Positions 43,160 to 50,540 of a DNA stretch of 64,000 nt are shown here, in pieces. The stretch spans positions 62,265 to 126,264 of the forward strand of contig JAFEBA010000076.1 of assembly GCA_018266105.1 (NCBI GenBank). Reading direction: 5' to 3'. This DNA is from a bacterium (GTDB lineage: Bacteria > Vulcanimicrobiota > Xenobia > Xenobiales > JADMJV01). Position numbers and translations under genes: made by a program. The notes under the pieces are model-generated. The model made no database searches. It was given only the letters and a program-made list of their open reading frames with translations, and had not been told where the DNA came from. The first letter of the stretch is position 1. Each line of letters opens with the position of its first letter.

Positions 43160-43932
43160 GTCGCGCCCCGGGGGTCTCCGGCTGGGGAGCAGCCGGCCGC
43201 CTGGTGCTGGGCCTTTTGGGGCTGTGGGTGACCTGCTGGCTTGGCCTGGGATTGCTCTATGGTCGGCCGTTGCTGCTGCTGCATCCCCTGGAGGCGCCTG
43301 AGTATTTGCGCGTGATCTACCTGCTCATGCTCTATGGCGGTCTGGTGGGACTACTCGTCTGGAGATGGAGGACCGAGCCTCCGCGCATTCAATGGGGCAG
43401 CTCAGGCCCGGCTCTGAAAGTGGCCGGACTGGGACTGATTTTTGTCGGGCTTCAGCGCCTCTGCCTGGGATCGGCCTGGCATCCCCAGCAGCCAACTCCG
43501 GCCGCCTGGCTGAGCGCCCTATTGCTGGCCTTTCCCATCGCCGCCGTGGAGGAAGCGGTTTTTCGCGGTTACCTCTACGGCTCTCTCCGTCACTCCATGC
43601 GTCCGCTCCCGGCCGCCCTGTTGGTGTCGCTCTTTTTTGCTCTGGTGCATCTCTTCCGGCCCGGAGGTCTGGAATTCAAGCTGGCCTTCGGCCTGGGCCT
43701 GCTGGCCGCCGCCCTGGTGCTGAACCTGCTGGCTGAACGGATAGGCCTCTGGTCGGCCGCCGCCATGCACAGCACCTGGATCATGGCGGCAGTGTTGGAT
43801 CCGCCGGGCCGAGTCGAGCCTGGCCTCTGGACGGGAATGCGCGGCGAAATGGCCGCTGGCGCCTGCAGCTGGCTGCTGCTGGCTTTGCTGGGGGCCTGCT
43901 GCTGGAAACTCAGTCAGCGCAGGGCTGACTGA
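43156..43932 (+). CDS. CPBP-family intramembrane metalloprotease
   Basis: A 258-residue membrane protein with about seven helices. The CPBP/Rce1-type glutamate motif is VEEAVFRGYLYG, followed by FFALVHLF (FxxxH) and MHSTWIMAA (second His). These residues bind zinc within the membrane. Members cleave prenylated or membrane peptides, or act in bacteriocin maturation; the substrate is unknown here. It starts at GTG overlapping the LpxB-related gene (GTGA) and ends the long run of coupled genes. Confidence 0.82.
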   Translation: MSRAPGVSGWGAAGRLVLGLLGLWVTCWLGLGLLYGRPLLLLHPLEAPEYLRVIYLLMLYGGLVGLLVWRWRTEPPRIQWGSSGPALKVAGLGLIFVGLQRLCLGSAWHPQQPTPAAWLSALLLAFPIAAVEEAVFRGYLYGSLRHSMRPLPAALLVSLFFALVHLFRPGGLEFKLAFGLGLLAAALVLNLLAERIGLWSAAAMHSTWIMAAVLDPPGRVEPGLWTGMRGEMAAGACSWLLLALLGACCWKLSQRRAD

Positions 43933-43955
43933 AGGCCGGCCAGAATGCAAACCCC

Positions 43956-44282
43956 ATGTCCGAAACGATGATCGTTTGTTGCCCCTGTCCGAGCTGTCAG
44001 GAGGGCTCGGTTGGATACCGCCTGTGCGCCAATCGCGAGACGGTGGTGTTGCTCTGCGATAACTGCGCGCTGGTGTGGATGCATCCCAATCAGGTGGATG
44101 CCGACCATGCCCGTGACCCACTCAATCCGGAGTTCGCCCGCCAGCATCCACAGGTGGGGCTGCGTTCTTCGCGCTGGGCCAACCAGACCGAAGTCAACGA
44201 CTGGGGCTGGGGAGTCTACTTACTCAAGCCAGGCGACCTGCTCAAAGCCTCGGATGACAGCAGTACCGCCCCACCCAGTTGA
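43956..44282 (+). CDS. Small zinc-ribbon protein
   Basis: A 108-residue protein with CPCPSC near the N-terminus and LLCDNCALVW about 25 residues later, a CXXC...CXXC zinc ribbon. The remainder has a tryptophan-rich segment (RWANQTEVNDWGWGVYLL). No enzyme motif is seen. It is followed by the promoter region of the LytTR-like gene. Confidence 0.65.
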   Translation: MSETMIVCCPCPSCQEGSVGYRLCANRETVVLLCDNCALVWMHPNQVDADHARDPLNPEFARQHPQVGLRSSRWANQTEVNDWGWGVYLLKPGDLLKASDDSSTAPPS

Positions 44283-44305
44283 CAATAATTCCTAACAAAA
44301 AAAGC

Positions 44306-44371
44306 TTGACGTTGGGTTGCGCTTTCGGATAGTGTCGGGAGGCGTTAACAAGTTGGAAACAAATTGTTAAC
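44306..44371 (+). promoter_or_regulatory. Promoter and 28-bp palindromic operator of the LytTR-like gene
   Basis: TTGACG (44306-44311) and GATAGT (44328-44333) make a plausible promoter with a 16-base spacer. Just downstream GTTAACAA (44344-44351) and TTGTTAAC (44364-44371) form a perfect 8-bp-arm inverted repeat; extending inward gives 10 of 11 matched pairs. The location just past the promoter is typical of a repressor site. The downstream protein itself, being LytTR-like, is a candidate binder. Confidence 0.55.
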
Positions 44372-44404
44372 GACAGTGACACATCGTCGATTTGGGAGGG
44401 GCCC

Positions 44405-44902
44405 ATGCATCGCGTTGAACCTGACCGTCACCCGGGACGAAAAATCTTCTTTGCTCCGCTGGAAGAGACCGTCGGTGGGCTGGAGTTATCCGGCAAAGTT
44501 CGTCTCAAACCCCGAATGCTCCAGGTGGAGCCGGACCACTGGGTGCGTGTGGACGCCCAGGAAGTGCTTTACCTGGAAGAAGACCACACCGGCCAGACCC
44601 ACTGGGTCACGCTACGCGGCAAGTTCCGCGACCTGGAGAAACCCTCTCTCAAGGAAGCTCTGGATAAAGCTTCGCGGGCTGGAGTCTTCATCCAGGTCAG
44701 CCCTCATTACGCTGTCGCTCCCAGTCGTATCCTGGGCATTCGTATGCGACGCCGTGGACCCCACAGTCTGGAGATGGAAGGCCTGGGCGGCGACACTGTC
44801 GATCTCCCCCTGGAACACTCCCGCCTCTCCGGCCTCGAAGTCTGCCTGGACGCGATGGACCTGGGCGGAGGGTTCCTGTGCACCGAACCCGAGGAAGACT
44901 GA
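44405..44902 (+). CDS. LytTR-like DNA-binding protein without receiver domain
   Basis: A 165-residue protein with a strong GGGAGGGG site before its ATG. Residues about 65-150 follow the LytTR plan: an acidic strand (VLYLEEDHTGQTHWVTLRG), a helix (LEKPSLKEALDKASRAGVFI), the ligand-like SPHYAVAPSRILGIRM loop and a final DTVDLPLEHSRLSGLE element. LytTR domains bind DNA as pairs. The family match is by pattern only, and no phosphoacceptor domain is present. A terminator follows directly. Confidence 0.55.
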   Translation: MHRVEPDRHPGRKIFFAPLEETVGGLELSGKVRLKPRMLQVEPDHWVRVDAQEVLYLEEDHTGQTHWVTLRGKFRDLEKPSLKEALDKASRAGVFIQVSPHYAVAPSRILGIRMRRRGPHSLEMEGLGGDTVDLPLEHSRLSGLEVCLDAMDLGGGFLCTEPEED

Positions 44903-44914
44903 CCCCTCATCCAT

Positions 44915-44947
44915 AAAAAAAAGGCCCGGTTTCCCGGGCCTTTTTTA
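44915..44947. terminator. Bidirectional intrinsic terminator
   Basis: AAAAGGCCCGG-TTT-CCGGGCCTTTT style hairpin with A-run and T-run on opposite sides. It separates the LytTR-like gene from the convergent gene, whose stop codon lies inside the T-run. Confidence 0.92.
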
Positions 44948-45430
44948 TGCCGCCTTTTTGCGCCCCAGCAGACGCTGCCATGTCGTGCGCGCTTCGTTAA
45001 GCCAGCGCTGCAGTTGCCACCAGCGTACCTTGCGTTCAATCTGATGAATCTGAGCGTCCGTCAGGCATTCGTAGCTATGAACCAGAGTGCCGATTTGCTC
45101 CACTTTTTCACAAACCTGTGTGCCGGCGTGACCGGGCTCGTGCAGCTCCATCACTTCCAGATCACCACGCAGGCGGTAATAACAGACCCGCTCCTGCTCG
45201 CTGTCAACGTGCAGCAGCCAGTGGCAGCGGCCGTTCTGGAAGACCCCCCAGGTTTTGCCTTCGGTGCTGGTCCAGCTTAAAAAGCCGCTCTGCTCCAGAC
45301 TCTGGCGCGAACACCGTCGAACCTGCTGCAGCACTTCGTCGGCCACCCTCCGACCGCGGCGCAGCACCAGCGACTTCACTTCTCGAGTCTTTTGCAAGGG
45401 TAGCACGTAGTTCACGGCAGACTCCTCCAT
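44945..45430 (-). CDS. Unknown basic protein
   Basis: The ATG at 45430 is chosen because AAGGA precedes it at good spacing; the open frame extends to 45517 but through the promoter region. The 161-residue protein has alternating strands in the middle (LSWTSTEGKTWGVFQNGRCHWLL, CYYRLRGDLEVMELHEPG) and a long basic C-terminal helix (IERKVRWWQLQRWLNEARTTW). No family is recognised. It is divergent from a phosphoesterase gene. Confidence 0.65.
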   Translation of the reverse strand: MEESAVNYVLPLQKTREVKSLVLRRGRRVADEVLQQVRRCSRQSLEQSGFLSWTSTEGKTWGVFQNGRCHWLLHVDSEQERVCYYRLRGDLEVMELHEPGHAGTQVCEKVEQIGTLVHSYECLTDAQIHQIERKVRWWQLQRWLNEARTTWQRLLGRKKAA

Positions 45431-45489
45431 CCAGGGGTTCCTTCTAGAGTAACCTGTCCACCCGGAGCGCGACCGCCGCGGTTGTAACC

Positions 45490-45533
45490 GAAGTACTTCT
45501 TTTGTAAACTTTTGCAATCAAATTGTTACAAAA
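45490..45533. promoter_or_regulatory. Divergent control region with repeated TTTTGYAA boxes
   Basis: GAAGTACTTC (45490-45499) is a perfect palindrome. Next come TTTTGTAA (45500-45507), TTTTGCAA (45510-45517) and an inverted TTACAAAA (45526-45533). The first two are exactly 10 bases apart, on the same DNA face. It lies between divergent starts at 45430 and 45556, so it likely controls one or both genes. Confidence 0.45.
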
Positions 45534-45555
45534 CCACCAGAAGGGCACCTGACGC

Positions 45556-46182
45556 TTGAGAATCGTCTGCCTCTCAGATACCCACGGTCTGCACGCCGAG
45601 CTTGTCGTCCCGGACGGAGACCTGCTGTTGCACGCTGGCGATCTGACCCGACGCGGGCACCTCAAGGAGTTGAAGGAAGCCGCCGATTGGCTGCACTGCT
45701 TGCCTCACACCCACAAAATTCTGATCGCCGGCAACCATGACTTCTGCCTCCAGCAAGAACCTGAGAAAGCCAGAGCGCTATTGTCCGGTCTGATCTACCT
45801 GGAAGACAGCTTCTGTCACTGCCAGGGAGTGAAGATCTACGGCAGCCCCTGGCAGCCCTGGTTTCATGACTGGGCCTTCAATCTGAATCGAGGCGAGCCC
45901 CTGCGCCAGACCTGGGCCAGGATCCCCGAGGACACCGAGATCCTGGTCACCCACGGTCCGCCTCAAGGCGTGCTGGACCGCTGCTTCGATGGCCGCCAGG
46001 TGGGTTGCCAGGACCTTGTGCAGCGATTGCAGGTGGTTCAACCCCGTCTTCACGTTTTTGGTCATATCCACGAAGCCTATGGTCAGCGCCAGCTGGGCCA
46101 GACCCTTTATGTGAACGCCTCCTGCTGCACACTTCAGTATGAGCCCATCCAGAAACCCATTGTGGTGGACCTGGCACTTTAG
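45556..46182 (+). CDS. Calcineurin-like metallophosphoesterase
   Basis: A 208-residue cytoplasmic phosphoesterase starting at TTG 45556 (no ATG upstream of the first strand). All metal motifs are present: LSDTHGLH (DxH), LLHAGDLTRRG (GD), IAGNHDFCL (GNHD), VTHGPPQGVLD and VFGHIHEAYG (GHxH). The HGPP and GHIHE elements fit the MPPED1/YfcE-like single-domain group. The substrate (cyclic nucleotides or phosphodiesters) is not known. Confidence 0.83.
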   Translation: MRIVCLSDTHGLHAELVVPDGDLLLHAGDLTRRGHLKELKEAADWLHCLPHTHKILIAGNHDFCLQQEPEKARALLSGLIYLEDSFCHCQGVKIYGSPWQPWFHDWAFNLNRGEPLRQTWARIPEDTEILVTHGPPQGVLDRCFDGRQVGCQDLVQRLQVVQPRLHVFGHIHEAYGQRQLGQTLYVNASCCTLQYEPIQKPIVVDLAL

Positions 46183-46228
46183 TGGGCAACCGGAGGATCT
46201 GCAGGCATCCCACCGAAGCCGCGCCCCT

Positions 46229-46993
46229 ATGAAACTCTTAGAAAATAAGCGCGGTCTGGTGGTCGGGGTGGCCAATGCCCACTCCATTGCCTGGGGCATA
46301 TCCCAGGCCTGTCACCAGCATGGCGCTGAACTCGCCTTCACCTACCTCAACGAGAGCCTGGAGAAGCGCGTGCGGCCTCTGGCCGAAAGCCTCAATTCGA
46401 GTCTGATTTTCCCCTGCGACGTAAGCGTGGACGCCCACCTTGACCAGTTGCGTGAGAACGTGGAGAAGTGGGGCCCCCTGGACTTCGTGGTGCACGCCGT
46501 CGCCTTCGCCCAGCGCGACGACCTGGACGGTCGCTTTATTGACACCTCCCGTGAGGGTTTCCGCATCGCTCTGGACGTGAGTGCCTACAGCCTGGTGGCC
46601 CTGGCCAGAGCCTGTGAGCCTCTGATGCGCCCGGGCGGCTCCATCCTGGCGCTGACTTACTACGGGGCCGAAAAGGTGGTGCGCAACTATAATGTCATGG
46701 GCGTTGCCAAAGCCGCCCTGGAAGCCTCGGTTCGCTACCTGGCGGCCGATATGGGACCCCAGAATCTGCGCGTCAACGCGATCTCGGCCGGCCCTATCAA
46801 GACTCTATCGGCCAAAGGAATTCGCGATTTCAACGACATGCTCAAGCACGCCGCCGAGAAGGCCCCCCTGCAGCGCAATGTCGAATCCATGGAGGTCGGT
46901 AAGTCGGCCGTCTATTTGCTGTCCGACCTGAGCTCGGGGGTTACGGGGGAAGTTCACTACGTGGACTGCGGTTACAACTTGATGGGAATGTAG
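46229..46993 (+). CDS. fabI: Enoyl-ACP reductase FabI
   Basis: The ATG at 46229 is the proper start because the family begins with LENKRGLVVGVAN; the upstream frame is not conserved. The 254-residue short-chain-dehydrogenase-type enzyme has GVANAHSIAWGISQ (NADH binding), FVVHAVAFAQRDDL and the catalytic TYYGAEKVVRNYNVMGVAKAALE with FabI spacing (Tyr-X6-Lys set). RVNAISAGPIKTLSAKGI and DCGYNLMGM close the protein. It reduces trans-2-enoyl-ACP in the last step of each elongation round. Confidence 0.93.
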   Translation: MKLLENKRGLVVGVANAHSIAWGISQACHQHGAELAFTYLNESLEKRVRPLAESLNSSLIFPCDVSVDAHLDQLRENVEKWGPLDFVVHAVAFAQRDDLDGRFIDTSREGFRIALDVSAYSLVALARACEPLMRPGGSILALTYYGAEKVVRNYNVMGVAKAALEASVRYLAADMGPQNLRVNAISAGPIKTLSAKGIRDFNDMLKHAAEKAPLQRNVESMEVGKSAVYLLSDLSSGVTGEVHYVDCGYNLMGM

Positions 46994-46995
46994 CC

Positions 46996-48459
46996 ATGCC
47001 CGATCCGCCAGCCTCTGCTGCGCCGCCCTCCACTTCAAGGGCAAAACTTTACTCGGTACTGCCCACCCCGGACCGGCTGGACAGCCATCCCGAATATACG
47101 GGCAAGGGGATCACCATCGCCTATCTAGATTCGGGCTTCTTCCCGCATCCTGATCTGGTCGAGCCCAGTGATCGCATTCTGGCCTTTTTCGATGTCAGCG
47201 GCTCTGGGGATTTCTTGGACCGAACCCGCAAGCCTGAGTTCTGGCATTGGCACGGCGCGCAGACTTCGGTGGTGGCGGCCGGAAACGGCACTCTCTCGGG
47301 CGGAGTTTATCGTAGTCTGGCACCCGACTCCAATCTGGTGCTGGTTCAGGTGGGCCACAACGGCAAGATCCGCGACGAACTCATCGCAGCCGGCATTCGC
47401 TGGGTCATCGAGCACCGAGAGCAATACAATATTCGCGTGCTCAACATCTCGGTGGGAGGCTGGGAAGAGTCTTCTCACGGTAGTTTTGAGGAGAGCGAGA
47501 TCAGCCAGGCCGCCGAAGAAGCGGTGGGGGCCGGGCTGGTGGTGGTGGCTGCCGCCGGCAACGACGGCAGTGCACCCACCGCCCCCGCCAATGCCCCCTC
47601 GGTGCTGACGGTCGGCGGCTTCATCACCCAGGATCTGAGCAAGATCGATCACCTGGAGCTCTACAATTCCAACTTCGGCTTCACGATGGACCTGGTCGTC
47701 AAGCCGGAGGTGATCGCGCCCGCCGCCTGGGTGGCGGCCCCGATTCTGCCCAACACCCTGCAGCAGATTCGCACCGACTTCTTGTTGGAGGTGGACGCCC
47801 TACCCGACGACCAGCTGGCCGACAAACTGCGCGCTCTTCCCAAGGAATACGAAATGCCCGATGACCTGGGCAGCAAATCGCCGGCAGAGTTGCGCGAAGT
47901 CATTCAAAAGTGGCTGCGCCGCGACAAAGTGGTAGCTCGCGGCTATCAACATGTGGACGGGACCAGTTTTGCCGCCCCCATCGTCTCCTCGGTGGTGGCG
48001 CAAATGCTGGAGGCCAATCCGGATCTCTCGCCGGCGGCCGTGCGTCAGATTTTGATGTCCACCGCTGACCGCGTGCGCCATGCCAGCGTTTTGCGCCAGG
48101 GTTGCGGCGTGGTCAATGCGCGCCGGGCGGTGGAAGAAGCCTCGCGCGTCTGGACCCCGACCCAGATCTCCGAACTTCGTCCTCCGCGCGTGGACGGAGA
48201 CCGCCTCAGCTTCATTTACGTCAACCCGCTGGCCGACAGCGTGCACCTGGTGGGCGACGTCAACGCCTGGAGCCTGACCACCCATCCAATGGAGCAGATC
48301 CTGGATGGACTCTGGCGCATCGACATCGAGGCCCCCACCGTGGGGCGGTATCGCTATAAATTCCTCATCGACGGCAAGACCTGGGTGGAAGACCCTGCCA
48401 ACCTCTTCAAGCAGCCGAATATCTATGGCGGCTTCGACTCCATCCTGACCATCGCCTGA
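46996..48459 (+). CDS. Subtilisin-like protease fused to a CBM48-like domain
   Basis: A 487-residue protein with an S8 catalytic triad: Asp in IAYLDSGFF (D45), His in WHWHGAQTS (H86) and Ser in DGTSFAAPI (S324), plus the oxyanion AAAGNDG region. An insertion of about 80 residues (VDALPDDQLADKLRALPKEY...) precedes the serine. The last 80 residues (DSVHLVGDVNAWSLTTHPM ... YRYKFLIDGKTWVEDP) match the AMPK/CBM48 glycogen-binding fold. There is no signal peptide, so it should act inside the cell. It is 2 bases behind fabI. Confidence 0.85.
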   Translation: MPDPPASAAPPSTSRAKLYSVLPTPDRLDSHPEYTGKGITIAYLDSGFFPHPDLVEPSDRILAFFDVSGSGDFLDRTRKPEFWHWHGAQTSVVAAGNGTLSGGVYRSLAPDSNLVLVQVGHNGKIRDELIAAGIRWVIEHREQYNIRVLNISVGGWEESSHGSFEESEISQAAEEAVGAGLVVVAAAGNDGSAPTAPANAPSVLTVGGFITQDLSKIDHLELYNSNFGFTMDLVVKPEVIAPAAWVAAPILPNTLQQIRTDFLLEVDALPDDQLADKLRALPKEYEMPDDLGSKSPAELREVIQKWLRRDKVVARGYQHVDGTSFAAPIVSSVVAQMLEANPDLSPAAVRQILMSTADRVRHASVLRQGCGVVNARRAVEEASRVWTPTQISELRPPRVDGDRLSFIYVNPLADSVHLVGDVNAWSLTTHPMEQILDGLWRIDIEAPTVGRYRYKFLIDGKTWVEDPANLFKQPNIYGGFDSILTIA

Positions 48460-50024
48460 TGAAGAGCTCGCTGGAGCTCAAGCTCACCCCAGCCGAGGCG
48501 GCCGACGAGGACCTGATCCGCTCGCGCTGCGCATCCAAACTGAAATGCCCGGCCGATCAGCTCCAGGTGGTGGTGCGGCGACGCTCGGTGGACGCCCGCA
48601 AGGGCGACCCCAAAATGGTGCTGCTGGTGGATGTCTATCGCAATGAAAGTCCGCCGCCCGAAGCCCGACTGCTGGCCGACGTTCCCGCTCCTCGCGGGCC
48701 CAGGGTGCTGATTGTGGGAGCCGGCCCGGCAGGCTATTTCGCCGCGCTGGAGCTCATCTTGCTGGGCCTGCGTCCGGTCATCCTGGAGCGCGGCAAAGAC
48801 ACCCGCGCCCGCCGCTACGATTTGCGCAACTTAATGCAGGACCATCTGGTTCATTCAGATTCCAACTACTGCTTTGGCGAAGGCGGCGCCGGCACCTATT
48901 CCGACGGTAAGCTCTACACCCGCTCGGACAAACGGGGCGACACCATGCGGGTGCTGCGCATGCTGGTAGAATGCGGCGCGCGCCCAGAAATTCTGCAGGA
49001 CACCCACCCTCACATCGGCTCCAACAAACTACCCGGGGTGGTGGAGAACCTGCGGGCCACGCTGCTGCGATACGGCGCTGAGGTCCACTTCGAGCGACCG
49101 GTGACGGATTTTCTGCTGCACGACCAAAAATTGGTGGGCGTGCGCGCTGGCGACCAGGAGTTCTTCGGGGAAGCCGTGATCCTGGCCACCGGCCACTCAG
49201 CCCGAGACATTTTTAGCTTGCTGCAACGCCATGGACTGATGATGGAAGCCAAGCCCTTTGCCCTGGGCGTGCGCATCGAACATCCTCAGGCACTGATCGA
49301 CCAGATTCAGTATCGCCAGTGCCCCCGCGACGAGTATCTGCCGGCCGCCAGCTATCGACTGGCCACCCAGGCCGAAGGGCGAGGAGTCTACAGCTTTTGC
49401 ATGTGCCCGGGCGGCCTGATCGTGCCGGCCGCCACCGCCCCCGGGGAAATCGTGGTGAACGGTATGTCCATGTCCGGACGCAACAGCCGCTTTGCCAACT
49501 CCGGGATGGTGGTGGAAATCCGGCCCGAAGACTGGGCCCAGCTGGGAGACGACGCGCTGGCAGCCATGCGCTTTCAAAAACAGATCGAGCAGGCCGCTTG
49601 CGCCGGTGACCAGCGCGCTCCGGCCGCTCGCCTGACCGATTTTTTGCAAGGCAAAGTTTCACAAAACTTGCCCCGCAGCTCCTATGTGCCCGGCTTACGC
49701 TGCGCCGATCTGGAATCGGTTTTGCCCCCGGCCGTGACCCACTCACTGCGAGCCGGCCTGGAGTCCTTTGGGCAGAAAATGCGTGGATTCAAGACCGAGG
49801 AAGCGATTGTGGTGGGAGTCGAGTCTCGCACCAGTTCTCCGGTGCGCATCCCGCGCCACGAGGAAGGCCTGTTTCACCCTCAATGGCCCAACTTCTACCC
49901 CTGCGGCGAGGGTCCGGGCTTTGCGGGCGGTATCCTCTCGGCCGCCATGGACGGCCAACGTGTTGCCCGCGCCATCGCCGCCAAACTGGTTGGAGAACAG
50001 ATCTTACCCGACGCAAAAGGCTGA
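48459..50024 (+). CDS. FAD-dependent dehydrogenase (COG2509 type)
   Basis: A 521-residue flavoprotein. An N-terminal segment of about 75 residues (KSSLELKLTPAEAADED... VVRRRSVDARKGDP) precedes the FAD-binding GxGxxG (VLIVGAGPAGYFAALEL, about residues 83-100). Then come YCFGEGGAGTYSDGKLYTR, the ILATGHSARDIF segment and a C-terminal FYPCGEGPGFAGGILSAAMDG. This arrangement fits the uncharacterised FAD-dependent dehydrogenase family related to thiazole/geranylgeranyl-type oxidoreductases. The substrate is unknown. ATG overlaps the protease stop. Confidence 0.8.
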   Translation: MKSSLELKLTPAEAADEDLIRSRCASKLKCPADQLQVVVRRRSVDARKGDPKMVLLVDVYRNESPPPEARLLADVPAPRGPRVLIVGAGPAGYFAALELILLGLRPVILERGKDTRARRYDLRNLMQDHLVHSDSNYCFGEGGAGTYSDGKLYTRSDKRGDTMRVLRMLVECGARPEILQDTHPHIGSNKLPGVVENLRATLLRYGAEVHFERPVTDFLLHDQKLVGVRAGDQEFFGEAVILATGHSARDIFSLLQRHGLMMEAKPFALGVRIEHPQALIDQIQYRQCPRDEYLPAASYRLATQAEGRGVYSFCMCPGGLIVPAATAPGEIVVNGMSMSGRNSRFANSGMVVEIRPEDWAQLGDDALAAMRFQKQIEQAACAGDQRAPAARLTDFLQGKVSQNLPRSSYVPGLRCADLESVLPPAVTHSLRAGLESFGQKMRGFKTEEAIVVGVESRTSSPVRIPRHEEGLFHPQWPNFYPCGEGPGFAGGILSAAMDGQRVARAIAAKLVGEQILPDAKG

Positions 50025-50072
50025 TCTGGCTGAGAAGTGGAAGCCTCTGGGTAGATCAGTCGGAGGTGGGCC

Positions 50073-50540
50073 ATGAAGGTCAGCGAGATTATGCATAAAG
50101 GGGTGATGATGGTCAATCACTCCGCCAGTCTGCAGGAAGTGACCAGCTTTTTTATCGAGCACGGCATCACGGGCGCGCCCGTCGTGGACAGCGAGGGACA
50201 GGCGGTAGGAGTCATTTCCATGAGCGACCTGACCGCCCATGCGGCCGGTTTGGATAAGCCCAAGGACAGCGGCTACCTCAAGGATTTATGGCACGATGAC
50301 CCGCCTCATTTACACGACCTCACTTTCGAGGGAGACGTGACGGCCGGCGACGTGATGACCGAATTCTTGATTCGCATCGATGCGAACAGTGAGGTTCGGG
50401 AACTGCTCCAGTTGATGAAAGCCGCCCGCTTACATCGCGTTTTCGTCACCGACCAGGACCGTCTGGTGGGAATCGTCACCACCCTGGACCTGGTCATGCT
50501 ACTTGATCAGTTGCTGGAAGAGAAGACCGCTCACAAATAA
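50073..50540 (+). CDS. CBS-domain pair protein
   Basis: A 155-residue protein made of two CBS domains. Characteristic pieces are SEIMHKGVMMVNHSASLQEV, GAPVVDSEGQAVGVISMSDL and VTAGDVMTEF, then HRVFVTDQDRLVGIVTTLDL. CBS pairs bind adenosine nucleotides and regulate partners. GGAGGTG precedes the ATG. Its 3' end overlaps the convergent propeller gene by 47 bases. Confidence 0.87.
   Translation: MKVSEIMHKGVMMVNHSASLQEVTSFFIEHGITGAPVVDSEGQAVGVISMSDLTAHAAGLDKPKDSGYLKDLWHDDPPHLHDLTFEGDVTAGDVMTEFLIRIDANSEVRELLQLMKAARLHRVFVTDQDRLVGIVTTLDLVMLLDQLLEEKTAHK

Noticed and set aside
45431..45517. N-terminal extension of the minus-strand gene up to 45517
   Set aside because: It would translate the divergent control boxes; ATG 45430 has a good AAGGA site.
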